Shown one piece after another: positions 41,001 through 49,786 of a stretch of DNA of 64,000 nucleotides. The DNA is taken from assembly GCA_013397865.1 (NCBI GenBank), contig VZTI01001242.1, forward strand, positions 246,306-310,305, given 5' to 3'. Source of the stretch: Struthidea cinerea. Lineage: Eukaryota; Chordata; Aves; Passeriformes; Corcoracidae. Below the pieces are notes generated by a model, which had not been told where the DNA came from, made no database searches, and was given only the letters and a program-made list of their open reading frames with translations. Position 1 is the first letter of the stretch; each line of letters begins with the position of its first letter. The translations under genes were made by a program, and so were the position numbers.

Positions 41001-44000
41001 GAAGAACAAAGGAAATGGTGTCATCGTGGGAGATGAAAGCCGAGTTTCAGTACACAGCCCTCCAGGATATAATTGCCAAACACAACTCTGGTTGTGTGAA
41101 GCTGTGCCTGACGTTCTGACAGGCTCAAGTTCACCAGCGAAATGGTCCCTGTCCCAGTTTCCAGCCCTGACAGCCTGATGGACAGGGGTGTCTGATGTGC
41201 TCATACGTTGCCACAGGTTTCAGATCTGCACACGCTGAGGAAAAATGACTGCTTTGGTTCAGCTTTGCTGAGCAGAAAACTGCAGCAGCTGAGAATCTGA
41301 TTGCCAAATGAGCCTGATATCTCCCCTTTGGGTTGGGAGTGTTGGGTGGAGTGTCAGTAGTGGCTTCAGACACCAGGTTCTGAAAGGCAAGACCCACATC
41401 TCTGCTGCTCTCAGATTTCCTGCCCGGTTCAGCTTTCATCCCTGCGTAGTCCCTGTACACGTGCTGTACCTGCCTGAGCGGGTGTATCATATAAGGCTGG
41501 GAAAGGAATAAGTTAATTATTGGAAAGAAGATAGTGAAGCAAGTGCAGTGCTGACATTGTAAAATCCATTATAACTAATGATTATTTCTGTAATTTTAGG
41601 CATGAGTTGCTGGAGGAAGCCAGAAGACAAGGCTTGCCTTTTGCACAGTGGGATGGGCCCACTGTGGTGGTGTGGCTGGAGGTGAGTGGTCCTCCCAAAA
41701 TTGATAAAAAGCCCCCTCAACGTACAGACTTGTAAAGACTGTGAGGGTTGGGAGAAAGGAATGTTTTCCATATCCTGCTTACTTCCTGTTCTCTGTGTTC
41801 CAGCTGTGGGTGGGGATGCCAGCCTGGTACGTGGCTGCCTGCCGAGCCAATGTGAAAAGCGGTGCTATCATGTCAGCCCTGTCTGACACGGAAATCCAGC
41901 GGGAAATCGGGATCAGCAATCCCCTGCACAGGCTCAAGCTCAGGCTGGCCATCCAGGAAATCATGTCACTAACCAGCCCCTCTGCCCCTCCCACCTCAAG
42001 GACGGTAAGGAAACTCATCCAGTGTTAAACACCTAGAAATTCCCAACATTTGACTGTAAACTTAAAACTGAGCTTCTACTAAGAATTTCTTGGAAAGGAA
42101 CACATTATTTAAATATAGGCTGTTCCTTCCTTTCATGGAAATTAACTAAAGGAATAACTGCAGTTTTCTTTCTCAAGGAAAAGAGAAGTTTATTTCAGTC
42201 TAAGTATGTGATCCAAAGTATTTAGAGTACGTGTTATTCTCCTCATCTTTTGGCCTCCAGAGAATTTAAAATACAGATGAAGTATACATGTGTGTACAGA
42301 AATTTGTAGGATAGTTGGAGGCGCTTTTAATGCAGCTATAAGGCCATTATGTAATTCAGAATTCCAAATAATTCAGACAACATAAACTAGGAGTCACCTG
42401 TCTCTCTATAGTAAATTGAGGCACTTAGTGGGAATTTTCTCTCATGAGTCTGTCTGCCCTGCAGTCTAAAGCCATTCCTGGGGTTATGTGCTAGACCACA
42501 AATGTATTGGTCAGATTAGAGCACAGCTGAGTATTTACCCATTAATTAACTCCTGTAAGCTGTTTCTGATGCTCAGTTTTGTTAATATCTGTGAAGGAAG
42601 TTGATCCCTGTGAGTAGGCTTTTGTTGCATGCCATGACTTTCAGTAGCTGTTCCTGACTTAGAGACCATTGCTTTGCCCATGCCTGCTCCTTACATGTAC
42701 CGATTGCTTATCTGTTCTGCAACCTCTCCTCTTTGTTACTGCTTTCCTCTCACTGGATGGGATTGATTCCCTGTGGGCTCATGTTAGACCACGGGAAATG
42801 TCTGGGTAACACATGAAGAGATGGAAAATCTTACAGCCACCCAACAAACGGTTAGTTTACAGTGTTGCCACTTCTCTTCCTTAGAGTGCTTTTCCCACTT
42901 CTTGAACATTTGAATCAAGTACCTTTTTGTCTTTTTCTTTTTTTTTTTTTTCCTTCGAATTAACGCACTAAAATTCTGGATCATTGCTTCTTCTAATTAT
43001 TAACCTTGTAATCTGCATCTTGATAGCTTTTTTCCCAGAAGGGAGGAAAAAAAAAAATCAACGTTGATAAGATTGTAAACAAAATTCTAATCTGTAAAAT
43101 GGAGCTCTGACTTGATTGACAAATAGACAAATTGAATTATTGGTGCAGAAATTTCTTCTCTCCAGAAAACTTAATCAGTAGATGGGATTTGCAACTTCTC
43201 GTACAAAACTAAGTGCCTTGTGTATAATTTTTTACATTGCATGATGCTTGCTTTATCTAGATTTTTTTGGTATGCAGTAGATTTAGAGTCTTGCAGTGCA
43301 CCAGTAACTTTGACCTCCTTACTAAACTTAACCACTAATATGTGTGTGTTCTTTTGCTTTCCTAACCACCTAACAGGAAGATGAGGAGGGAAGCTGGGCT
43401 CAGGTTGGAAACTTTATGTAATATTATAGACTGTATATAAACTGTCACAATCATTAGAGCATGAAAGAATCTGTTTTTCTTTTAGACCAGCAGCTTTTAG
43501 TGATTCTGGGTGTGACCTGGGGAGTGGGAGAGGGGGAAACTGCAGGCTTCTCTCTGTACAATCCACACTTGGGAAATACATGTGATTTAAATATTTTAAT
43601 GTTTTGGTGGGGGATGGCTCCCTGGGGAAGCCAGAATTCCAAGAGGAATATCTGCTCTGTGCAGAAAGTCCCTGTCCAACCCAGCCACCATCCCAGGTGT
43701 GCCACAAGATACCCTGGGCCTGGATGGTTAAGTAGATTTCTATGCACTAATTCTGTAATCCCCCTTGATTAATTGTTTTGCCTTAAAGTGGTGGCAAATC
43801 CTAATTGTATTTTCAGGCATTGATGTAGCTGAGTATTTATACAGGGATATAAACAAAACTTGGGATTTACCCTTGATCCATATCTTTGGGCAGTACAGGC
43901 TCTTGCTTGGCTGCCCTCCAGCTTAAACCTGGTTTAAGTCCCATTAACTACATCTCAGCTACTCGTTTGTTGATTGTCAGTGGTAACAAGCCCAGAGTAA

Positions 44001-47000
44001 GGAGCTCTTTCACTCTTCTACCTTCTGATGGCTTGGAGAGGTGCATTTCCCTGTGGCCTTGCTCCTTTCTGGAAGGTGCTTCCTCTAGAGGAGAAATAAA
44101 GCTTTTGACTTTTAACAGAAAAATCTGAATTATTATATTACACTTTTGAAAAAAGGAGCTTCTGGGTTTTGTTGCCCAAGGAGTGATTAGATATATGGTT
44201 ATAAACTCTCATCTTTATAGATGTTTTCTCTACAAAAATGCCTGGTGATTTGCAGATCAAAACTGTAACGGGAAAAGTCTTTTAGGATAAGGACTAGCAT
44301 TTAGAATGGCTTGTTCTTCAGTAGCAGGGTTTTATCAGTTTCTGAAAATAGCTAACTGTAGTTAAAAGGGCCTGCATTTATTTTTCTGATGTCTTTTCTT
44401 TATAAAGTCACATGAAAAATAAGATTTACCCCCAGTTTTCAAGAGAGGGAATTTGCAACATCTCAACACAATGAAATTCTATGGCTTTTGCTATCCAACC
44501 ATGTAGATCAGTCTTTTTAAAATTTTTATTACCTCTTACATATTTTGTCATGCTATTTCTTGATATAAATTGAGGCAGTTTTACTTGCTGATTTGAATAT
44601 CTGAACCTGTTTTTCTCCACGAGGGCGACTTGTTTGGGAAACATACACATAGTATTCAGTATTCTGATGTGCCTGTCTTTGCAGGCTAAGAATTAAATAA
44701 GCAATTTCTTTAAAACAGGCTGTCTGAAATAGCTTTTCTTTTTTCCTTTCTCATTTCAATAAGCTTGTTCCTTAATTTTTTTTTTTTTTCAAACCAGACA
44801 TTAGCCTATGGTGACATGAACCACGAGTGGATTGGCAACGAGTGGCTCCCGAGCCTGGGGCTCCCTCAGTACCGCAGCTACTTCATGGAATGTCTGGTGG
44901 ATGCTCGGATGCTGGATCACTTAACTAAAAAAGACCTGCGTGGGCAGCTGAAAATGGTGGACAGCTTCCACAGGTAAAGAGGTTGAAGTTGGAGACCTCA
45001 CCCACAAGGAAGTGTTTCCATTATTTCTAAATATTTTTTCTGAATTTTTGTTTTCCTCTGGTCCACACAGAAACAGTTTTCAGTGTGGAATTATGTGCCT
45101 CCGGAGACTGAATTATGATCGCAAAGAACTGGAAAGAAAAAGAGAAGAAAGCCAGAATGAAATTAAAGGTTAGTGCATTGTCTTCACCTCAGTCTGATTC
45201 TGCCATGTTTTCACTGATCAGCCTCAAAAATTGATTAACAAAGAAAAGGCTTTAGAGGAAGGAATCATTTATAAAATACCAAGTGTTAAATGCACAAGGC
45301 GTGTCTGGACGTAGGCCCTGAACACTGAATGATAAAACACATCATTAAATCATTTCCTTGTGCTACAAACGTGAACATTTTTGAAACTCATACTGCTCTG
45401 AAGTTGGAAACAAAATGTTTTAGGAGAATGAGAGTTAAGAACATGGTTTTGGGTGTTTTTTTTCCTTATTTATTTCTTTTCCCCCTGTTTTGACATAACT
45501 TTACGTCTGCATGATTTTATTGTTGCTTGCGGCTGGTAATTTTTATTACCAGCAGTTGATGAAAAAATATCCAAGTGACTTAGGTATTTATATCTTCCAG
45601 GAGAGAAGGAATAAGAGAAAGCAGGGTGGGAATTCATGGTTTTCCAAGACTTCCCATAGAAATTTCGTTCCCTGCCTAATATCAGAAGTATTTTCTGATA
45701 ATCTCAGTCTAAAACTTGTTTAGAATGTTCTGTGCCTGCTCTTTCCCTTTTCTTTTAAAGCATTGACACCTTTTGGTGGTTAATTTGCAGATTGTGCCTG
45801 AGATCATTCCCAGGAGTCACAACTAACTGGCAGCAAACAAGCCAGGGTTGTGGCTGGTAGGTTGTTTTTAGCCTCCCAAATGGAATGGATGCATCTCTTG
45901 CCTCTAGGGAATTGCTCCTTGGAATATTTAAGTCTAAACTGTTACGGTGTGAAACATCTCCCAGCAGACCTCTAATATGTTTACTTTCCACTCCACTCCA
46001 ATCATCCAGTTCATGACTGTGGATGATTTGGTTCAGAGAAGTGGTGTTATAACGAATCTGGCACTGTGGTTTTTTACCCTCCCTAGATGTCCTTGTGTGG
46101 AGCAATGAGAGGATGATCCACTGGGTCGTGTCCATCGGCCTCAAGGAATACGCGAATAACCTGATCGAGAGCGGAGTCCACGGTGCACTTGTGGCCTTAG
46201 ATGAATCCTTTGATTACAATGCATTAGCTCTCCTGCTGCAAATCCCCACTCAAAACACACAGGTAAGCAAGGAGGAGGTGCTTTAAGCCTCTAGGAGGGT
46301 TAAAAATGGAGCTGATTGCTTAAGAGCATCTAAAAACTTCAGCAATGGAAAGTTGTCCATTGTTACACAAGAGAAAAACTTAAAAATCGTAGTTTTCTAG
46401 TTGTTAATAACAGTTCTCCCTGGTAAATTTGCTTGAGGGAAAAAATTGTTAATATTTATGTTAATATTTTCCTCATAGCCCAACTTCACAACAGTAGTGT
46501 GAAACTCATCATTTTTGTTGTTTGCTAGTTTTTACTCTGAAATAATTTTGAGGCAGAATCATGAACTTTCATGTTGCAACTAAAGGAGAGCTGTTAAGTC
46601 TTCCTTAAATTTTTAATAAATTACAAATTAAACTGTAACTTTTCAAGTACTGACTTTTCAAGTATGAAGTATGTTTGTTAATCTGATAAGCAAGCATTAA
46701 ACAATTTGGGTCCTATTAAATTTTTTTAATCATTATAGGTTACCAATTACTAATCTTTTGTAATTAACTTCCATTTCTTTCATACCACAAACTTCAGGCT
46801 CGTGCTGTTCTGGAGAGGGAATTCAATAACCTTCTTGCTATGGGCACTGACAGAAGACTGGATGAAGTAAGTTACTCGAGTTGTTGACCCATTTTACGGT
46901 CCTGGAAACTTTATCAGAACTGCTCAGTGAAAGAATTTAGCTTGAACCTCTTTAAGCTTTTGACAGAATAGTGACAGAAACCTTAACGTGAAAATCCTTG

Positions 47001-49774
47001 TCCCTGAGGGTTTCTAAATACAGCAGAGTTTGTGTATTTAGGTAAAGTGAATTTGAATAGGAAAGTATTGGGAAGATTTGCAAGTTTGGGTTGTAGTTCG
47101 TGTGGTTAATGTCTAATAGCAGCACTTTGGGCTGAATCTTCTTTATCTAAGATAAAATATGGGAAAATTAGTGACCAGCATTGCAGATGAACAAGCTGTG
47201 ATAGAGAAAGACACTTGATCCTAAAGAGCAGTATTTCAAAGAGCTTCAAGGGGTTTTTAAGAAATCTTCTGTTAATTTTGATTCATACTGCTGCAGAAGA
47301 CCAGCAATTTCTGTTGGGCAGCCTGTGATCTTATATAAACGGCACTGAAATGAGTATAAAGCTCTCTAAGTGAGGCTGTTTTGTGCACCCCACAGCATAG
47401 AGGAGAGAGTGTTCCATCTTTAACCTTTTAAGTTGCTCAGTGAACAGATTCGAGTTGGTGTTACTTCCCCAGGAGAATCTTAATTAACTCCGTGCTGCCT
47501 CATCTTTGGTGCTGATGAGAGTTGATGTGGTAGCACACGTAGGCAAAAGTGGTCCAGATGAAGGCTGAAGTGGCAAAACCCTTCTGTGGTTAACCAGCTC
47601 AGGAAACCAGTCTCAAAAACATTGCTGCTGGGATGAGGAAGAGGACAGGGGAAGGGGAAGCTCCTGACAGCTCTGTTCCCATGTGCATCCCTACCAAAGT
47701 TTTAATAACCCATCAGAAAGCAGCTTGATGGTTTTTCTAAAGTATTTTTCTTGGAGATTTCAAACTGCAAAAGGAGCTTTGAGGGAACAGATGTTTGCTC
47801 TGTTCTAGTGGCACAGGGCAGTTTGATCATGAAGATCTCTTCAAATAATGTAGACATTTATCCCCTAATTGTACAAGGGAATAAATCTGAGGTAAAACAG
47901 CATTCAAAGGACTGACCTGTTTCTAAATGGGAAGCTGGCAAATGGACTGCCCAGTGGGAATATTTGCACTGACACAATACTGTCTCTGACAAAGATGTTT
48001 TTGGAAGTGGGACTTAATGCTGCACTTACTAAATACAGTTTATATTTCTGAGGTGGGAATATTGCTTGAAAGATGCAGATGTATTAATGGGGGAAGGAAA
48101 ATGCACTTGGGTAATTAAGTTACATTTAGCCAAGTGCTCAAGGAAAACCCTGCTTGGCAATGCAGTATTTAACACACTTTTTATTTCCTCACAATCACCT
48201 CCTTCAGTGGTGATACATTTAGTTAAGTTTGGCAGTAATCCTTTTAATGTCAGTAACAATCCCAGACTTTTTGCACTGCTAATGTTGTTTGTCAATATGA
48301 CAGGATGATGATAAGAGCTTTAGGAGAGCACCTTCGTGGAGAAAGAAGTTTAGACCAAAGGACATAAGAGGTTTAGCTGCTGGATCAGCAGAGACTCTTC
48401 CTGCAAATTTCAGAGTTACAACCTCAATGTCTTCACCCTCTATGCAGCCAAAGAAGATGCAGATTGATGGTATTGATTTTGTCTAATTTTAAGCATGATG
48501 TGCTTTTTTTTTGCCTGAGATTCCAGGGGAATTAAGTTCAAATGACCTTTTTGCTGCATAAAAGCATCTGCCTTGTGCATGGTTGTATTTATAACACTGT
48601 GTTTAACCATAGGGTGCTTTGTCATTTCAGGAAGCTGTACTAGAGGTGGAGTTTCTTTTTTACATCACTGGAGTAACAAAATGAGAATCGTAGCTAGAAA
48701 TAAATGTAATTTAAAGTAGGAAAATAAAATGACAGCTTAGTAGGAGTCTTTTTAATCACATGATGCATAATTTCTAACTAGCAGCAATTAGACCAATATG
48801 AGCCCCACTTCTGAAATGCAATAAAATGCATTCAAAAATGATGTGAGCAAATCCCCTCAGATAATTTTGAAATGAGTAAAACTTGAGTAACCAGGTACAT
48901 TACCCCTTCTGCAGTGGTCACTTCAATATTGACCATGCTTGAAATCAGTTTCATTCATTGCTGTGTACGTAGTGATCTTTGTGTATATGTGTGCACACAC
49001 AAATATGAATTAAAAAAACCCAAAGCAGACCCCAAAAATCCCATCTGGAAGTGGAAGTTGGTCACCTGTCACATGAGGGATCCTGTCTGTTTAAAAACCA
49101 TCTCTGTAGCAACATAAGAATAAACTTTGACTTGAATTTAGTTTACAAGAGACTACTAGAAACAAATATGAAATGTTTTTATTGGAACAGACAGGGTGAG
49201 AACACAATCTGTCGGAGTTGCCTCAGGTTCTGCAAACCCTTATTTATTCATAAAGCTCAAAAAACCAATTTTTGCATCTGATGCTACTCTCAGTAAGCTC
49301 TTCTAAATTTTAGATACTGTCACTAGCACAAAGTATTTTCCAGAATTCATGTGGAAAATTCTGCAAGTGAAAGTAAATTAAGTCTTTACCATGTAAAACC
49401 ACTTTCTTTGTTAAATATTAAATATTTGCAAGCTACATAAAGTAGTAAATAACTTACAAAATCCCCTTTGCCAGTTTCTGGGTGCTAGCTGGCACGCAGG
49501 TCTTTTTTTAGAATTCTTTTTGTTAGCCCCTGGAACAAGAAGTGGTTAATATACAAACTGTAAAATAAATTCTGCTTTTCTAACTTGTAACCTTAGAGTT
49601 GGGTGAGTACCAAAGCTGTGATCACCATTGCTGTGGAGGGTTTTTTTGTTGTTGTTGTTGTGAAAACTAACATGCATGCTGTGTTCTGCATGTCTTCCCA
49701 TGCTTCTTGGAATAGGCAGTGTATCAGGAACACAAAGATTGGATTCTGCTACAGTAAGGACCTACTCCTGTTAA
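1825..49774 (+). CDS. PPFIA1: Liprin-alpha-1 (whole coding span, 26 constitutive exons)
   Basis: Scaffold protein of the LAR-interacting liprin-alpha family. In the family, the N-terminal coiled coil binds RIM, ELKS/ERC and GIT1, the SAM domains bind CASK, liprin-beta and the phosphatase domain of LAR-type receptors, and the C terminus binds GRIP PDZ domains. It acts at presynaptic active zones, focal adhesions and the cell cortex. Joining the exons listed below, each bounded by AG and GT, gives 1202 residues by hand count with no frame break. Order: coiled coil about 25-525, Ser/Arg-rich linker about 525-865, SAM1 about 880-945, SAM2 about 995-1060, SAM3 about 1080-1150, PDZ ligand at the end. 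The start is the first of two consecutive Met codons, directly after the splice acceptor, and matches the family start MMCEVMPT. The residues match liprin-alpha-1 rather than alpha-2, -3 or -4, for example in the NFRVTSSMSSPSMQPKKMQ-like tail. No disabling change was seen. Confidence 0.97.
2450..2546 (+). repeat. CR1 LINE 3'-end fragment
   Basis: The stretch reads as the conserved CR1 3' end: a GATCTAGTGGGAGGTGTCCC-like start, then GTTGGAACT, CTTAAGGTCCC and CCAACCCAAACCATTCT, ending in degenerate copies of the terminal ATTCTRTG repeat. CR1 is the dominant retrotransposon of birds and reptiles. Copies are nearly always 5'-truncated, as this one is. Confidence 0.9.
8829..8938 (+). repeat. CR1 LINE 3'-end fragment
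   Basis: A second CR1 tail in the same orientation: GAGCAACCTGGTCTAG, GGAAGGTGTCCC, CCCATGGCAGAGG, TTTAAGGTCC and CCAACCCAAACTGTTCT, ending ATTCTGTGATTCCT, which retains the terminal octamer. It is 5'-truncated with no coding remnant recognised upstream. Confidence 0.92.
20941..21042 (+). CDS. PPFIA1: PPFIA1 coding exon 2 (residues 89-122)
   Basis: Acceptor TTGTTCCAG and donor GTCAGT. It is 102 bases, 34 codons, phase 0-0. It encodes the coiled-coil segment starting EFAALTKELN and ending KAERNNTR. Confidence 0.96.
21550..21714 (+). CDS. PPFIA1: PPFIA1 coding exon 3 (residues 123-177)
   Basis: Acceptor TTGCTTTAG and donor GTAATG. It is 165 bases, 55 codons, phase 0-0. It encodes LLLEHLECLVSRHERSLR through KALDEK, a very conserved part of the liprin-alpha coiled coil. 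Confidence 0.97.
22549..22623 (+). CDS. PPFIA1: PPFIA1 coding exon 4 (residues 178-202)
   Basis: Acceptor CCCCTTTCAG and donor GTAGGT. It is 75 bases, phase 0-0. The exon itself begins with GTAAGG, which encodes V-R and resembles a donor. The upstream AG and the match VRERLRVALERCSLLEEEL fix the start. Confidence 0.96.
23056..23157 (+). CDS. PPFIA1: PPFIA1 coding exon 5 (residues 203-236)
   Basis: Acceptor TTCTTTTAG and donor GTACAG. It is 102 bases, 34 codons, phase 0-0. It encodes LMILKEQNNQKKTL and the less conserved loop ending NTPTTNGK. Confidence 0.96.
23411..23632 (+). CDS. PPFIA1: PPFIA1 coding exon 6 (residues 237-310)
   Basis: Acceptor TGTTTAATAG and donor GTGAGG. It is 222 bases, 74 codons, phase 0-0. 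It encodes RSSDGSL through the heptad-rich VTELEEDLDTARKDLIKSEE and ends with DVRE. Confidence 0.97.
24360..24506 (+). CDS. PPFIA1: PPFIA1 coding exon 7 (residues 311-359)
   Basis: Acceptor CTTGCCCAG and donor GTTGTG. It is 147 bases, 49 codons, phase 0-0. It encodes QKEDMEERITTLEKRYLAAQ and ends with DSMHRQ. The reading frame stays open past the donor, but that extension is intronic. Confidence 0.96.
25040..25174 (+). CDS. PPFIA1: PPFIA1 coding exon 8 (residues 360-404)
   Basis: Acceptor CCTGTGCAG and donor GTGAGG. It is 135 bases, 45 codons, phase 0-0. It encodes EDKNRQLQERLELAEQKLQQ and ends with RVAALTK. Confidence 0.97.
25766..25840 (+). CDS. PPFIA1: Candidate PPFIA1 cassette exon (25 codons)
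   Basis: Not part of the canonical protein as I know it. It sits between coding exons 8 and 9 with a long pyrimidine tract (about 25723-25760), a branch-point-like CTAAC, acceptor TGTAG and donor GTAGAA. It is exactly 75 bases, open in phase 0-0 like all its neighbours, and would add a 25-residue segment rich in Ala, Lys and Leu (ending LELATKLRK) that suits a coiled coil. Whether it is expressed is unknown. It could be a chance pair of splice sites. Confidence 0.45.
26264..26347 (+). CDS. PPFIA1: PPFIA1 coding exon 9 (residues 405-432)
   Basis: Acceptor AACTTGACAG and donor GTACTG. It is 84 bases, 28 codons, phase 0-0. It encodes AEERHGNIEERLRQMEAQLE and ends with NQELQR. Confidence 0.97.
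26869..27000 (+). CDS. PPFIA1: PPFIA1 coding exon 10 (residues 433-476)
   Basis: Acceptor TGTATCTCAG and donor GTAACA. It is 132 bases, 44 codons, phase 0-0. It encodes ARQREKMNEEHNKRLSETVD and ends with MAALEDK, one of the most conserved liprin-alpha segments. Confidence 0.97.
27001..28383 (+). other. PPFIA1: PPFIA1 intron 10 (1.4 kb)
   Basis: AT-rich intron with a T9 run before the 28384 exon and no recognisable coding or repeat sequence. Confidence 0.85.
28384..28446 (+). CDS. PPFIA1: PPFIA1 coding exon 11 (residues 477-497)
   Basis: Acceptor TTTATTTCAG and donor GTACAC. It is 63 bases, 21 codons, phase 0-0. It encodes NSLLREIENAKKQIEELQHE and a final Lys. This is the last of the symmetric coiled-coil exons. 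Confidence 0.96.
29466..29545 (+). CDS. PPFIA1: PPFIA1 coding exon 12 (residues 498-524)
   Basis: Acceptor TTTTTCCAG and donor GTACCA. It is 80 bases and ends in phase 2 (AG). It encodes DQLVLNVDALRAENDQVRLR and then ATSLHH. This is the end of the coiled coil. Confidence 0.94.
29796..29928 (+). CDS. PPFIA1: PPFIA1 coding exon 13 (residues 524-568)
   Basis: The acceptor is a tandem TTGCAGCAG. Use of the first AG gives 133 bases and a Ser at the junction. Use of the second (exon from 29799) omits that Ser. It encodes RPDFRFPVPSPSVGD and then VLRRPQKGRLAALRDEPSK. Donor GTAAGG. Confidence 0.94.
30690..30913 (+). CDS. PPFIA1: PPFIA1 coding exon 14 (residues 569-643)
   Basis: Acceptor ATTCTTGTAG and donor GTATGG. 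It is 224 bases and ends in phase 2. It encodes VQTLNEQDWERAQQASVLAN, an acidic stretch (SDVDVSDVEDDRE) and LQEQLDAINKEI. Confidence 0.97.
31073..31307 (+). CDS. PPFIA1: PPFIA1 coding exon 15 (residues 643-721)
   Basis: Acceptor TTTCCCTCAG and donor GTGGGT after an in-frame CTG. It is 235 bases. It encodes LIQEEKENTEQRAEEIESRV, a Ser/Pro/Gly-rich part and GRSTPRRIPHSPAREVDRLG. Unlike its neighbours it is very GC- and CpG-rich, which also produces long antisense open frames that are not genes. Confidence 0.96.
31308..34510 (+). other. PPFIA1: PPFIA1 intron 15 (3.2 kb)
   Basis: AT-rich intron. About 32785-32830 (CTTGATGAGGAACTAGATCA, then CTTTAAAGGTCCCTTCCA) resembles an old CR1 tail but lacks the usual end. 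Nothing else is recognised. Confidence 0.75.
32785..32830 (+). repeat. Possible decayed CR1 3'-end remnant
   Basis: Partial match to the CR1 tail order (GACCTTGATGAGGAACTAGA, then CTTTAAAGGTCCCTTCCA). The terminal repeat is missing, so this is tentative. Confidence 0.45.
34511..34662 (+). CDS. PPFIA1: PPFIA1 coding exon 16 (residues 722-772)
   Basis: Acceptor TTTCCATTAG and donor GTAAGT. It is 152 bases, phase 0 to 2. It encodes SPASREEVRDDKTTIKCETS, a Pro/Ser turn, and VSHEDIRDIRN. It starts SPAS, where I recall LPPS in human. Confidence 0.96.
35241..35260 (+). repeat. T20 homopolymer upstream of PPFIA1 exon 17
   Basis: Twenty consecutive T bases ending seven bases before the exon at 35268. 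They form most of its pyrimidine tract. Confidence 0.95.
35268..35440 (+). CDS. PPFIA1: PPFIA1 coding exon 17 (residues 772-830)
   Basis: Acceptor TTGGTACAG after a T20 run, donor GTTGGT. It is 173 bases. It encodes NSTGSQDG, a Ser/Asn-rich stretch and the conserved basic block KKKGIKSSIGRLFGKKEKGR. Confidence 0.96.
35566..35659 (+). CDS. PPFIA1: PPFIA1 coding exon 18 (residues 830-861)
   Basis: Acceptor TTTTTTGTAG and donor GTAAGT. It is 94 bases. It encodes MGEADGSSQDALGLSKLGGQ and then AEKNRKMQKK. Confidence 0.95.
35660..41599 (+). other. PPFIA1: PPFIA1 intron 18 (5.9 kb)
   Basis: Largest intron after the first. It includes a C+T-rich patch at about 38.4-39.25 kb that differs from the AT-rich surroundings and may be an old insertion. 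An open stretch after an acceptor-like TTCTGTTTCAG at 41001 lacks a good donor. No gene is recognised. Confidence 0.85.
41600..41681 (+). CDS. PPFIA1: PPFIA1 coding exon 19 (residues 861-888)
   Basis: Acceptor GTAATTTTAG and donor GTGAGT. It is 82 bases. It encodes HELLEEARRQGLPFAQWDGP and then TVVVWLE, leading into the first SAM domain. Confidence 0.97.
41804..42004 (+). CDS. PPFIA1: PPFIA1 coding exon 20: SAM1 (residues 889-955)
   Basis: Acceptor TGTGTTCCAG and donor GTAAGG. It is 201 bases, 67 codons, phase 0-0. It encodes most of SAM1, including LWVGMPAWYVAACRANVKSG and the helix SDTEIQREIGISNPLHRLKL, and ends PPTSRT. The preceding intron is only 122 bases. Confidence 0.98.
42788..42850 (+). 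CDS. PPFIA1: PPFIA1 cassette exon in SAM1-SAM2 linker (21 codons)
   Basis: Acceptor CTCATGTTAG and donor GTTAGT. It is 63 bases, open in phase 0-0. It encodes GNVWVTHEEMENLTATQQT preceded by two Thr. The core GNVWVTHEEMENL equals a segment I know from the SAM1-SAM2 linker of liprin-alpha-2. It is absent from the 1202-residue liprin-alpha-1 form, so this is an optional exon. Confidence 0.85.
43377..43403 (+). CDS. PPFIA1: PPFIA1 27-base microexon in SAM1-SAM2 linker
   Basis: Acceptor CACCTAACAG and donor GTTGGA. It is 27 bases in phase 0-0, encoding EDEEGSWAQ. It closely matches the segment ending EEGSWAQ in liprin-alpha-2, which lies just after the GNVWVTHEEMENL segment. Order, frame and similarity support a real optional microexon. 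Confidence 0.8.
44798..44973 (+). CDS. PPFIA1: PPFIA1 coding exon 21: SAM2 (residues 956-1014)
   Basis: Acceptor TTCAAACCAG after a T14 run, donor GTAAAG. It is 176 bases. It encodes TLAYGDMNHEWIGNEWLPSL through the SAM2 core and ends with VDSFHR. Confidence 0.98.
45071..45168 (+). CDS. PPFIA1: PPFIA1 coding exon 22 (residues 1014-1047)
   Basis: Acceptor GTCCACACAG and donor GTTAGT. It is 98 bases. It encodes NSFQCGIMCLRRLNYDRKEL and ERKREESQNEIK. The preceding intron is only 97 bases. Confidence 0.97.
46087..46262 (+). CDS. PPFIA1: PPFIA1 coding exon 23: SAM3 (residues 1047-1105)
   Basis: Acceptor TACCCTCCCTAG and donor GTAAGC. It is 176 bases. It encodes DVLVWSNERMIHWVVSIGLK through LLLQIPTQNTQ, the core of SAM3. 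Confidence 0.98.
46798..46866 (+). CDS. PPFIA1: PPFIA1 coding exon 24 (residues 1106-1128)
   Basis: Acceptor CAAACTTCAG and donor GTAAGT. It is 69 bases, 23 codons, phase 0-0. It encodes ARAVLEREFNNLLAMGTDRR and then LDE, the last helix of SAM3. Confidence 0.97.
46867..48303 (+). other. PPFIA1: PPFIA1 intron 24 (1.4 kb)
   Basis: Nothing recognised beyond the splice sites. Confidence 0.85.
48304..48469 (+). CDS. PPFIA1: PPFIA1 coding exon 25 (residues 1129-1184)
   Basis: Acceptor AATATGACAG and donor GTATTG. It is 166 bases and ends in phase 1 (a single G). It encodes DDDKSFRRAPSWRKKFRPKD, then the Ser/Met-rich tail through KKMQID. The next splice choice sets the C terminus. Confidence 0.97.
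49716..49774 (+). CDS. PPFIA1: PPFIA1 coding exon 26: canonical C terminus (residues 1184-1202)
   Basis: Acceptor CTTGGAATAG. It encodes GSVSGTQRLDSATVRTYSC and a TAA at 49772-49774. The VRTYSC end is the liprin-alpha PDZ ligand known to bind GRIP. The exon continues 12 bases past the stop to a consensus donor GTGAGT (exon end 49786), so the 3' UTR is completed by the exon at 51174. The short distance from stop to junction should avoid nonsense-mediated decay. Confidence 0.95.
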
Positions 49775-49786
49775 AGCCTTCTCCTG

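Noticed and set aside
41002..41124. Open stretch after TTCTGTTTCAG, in phase with exon 18
   Set aside because: It ends at a stop with no convincing donor before it, and there is no similarity to liprin sequence. A terminal exon would need a poly(A) signal, and none was seen nearby.
44663..44686. Possible counterpart of the liprin-alpha-2 CPVFLQ microexon (GTGCCTGTCTTTGCAG)
   Set aside because: It is followed by GC rather than GT, the nearest upstream AG would give a length not divisible by three, and the residue match is partial.
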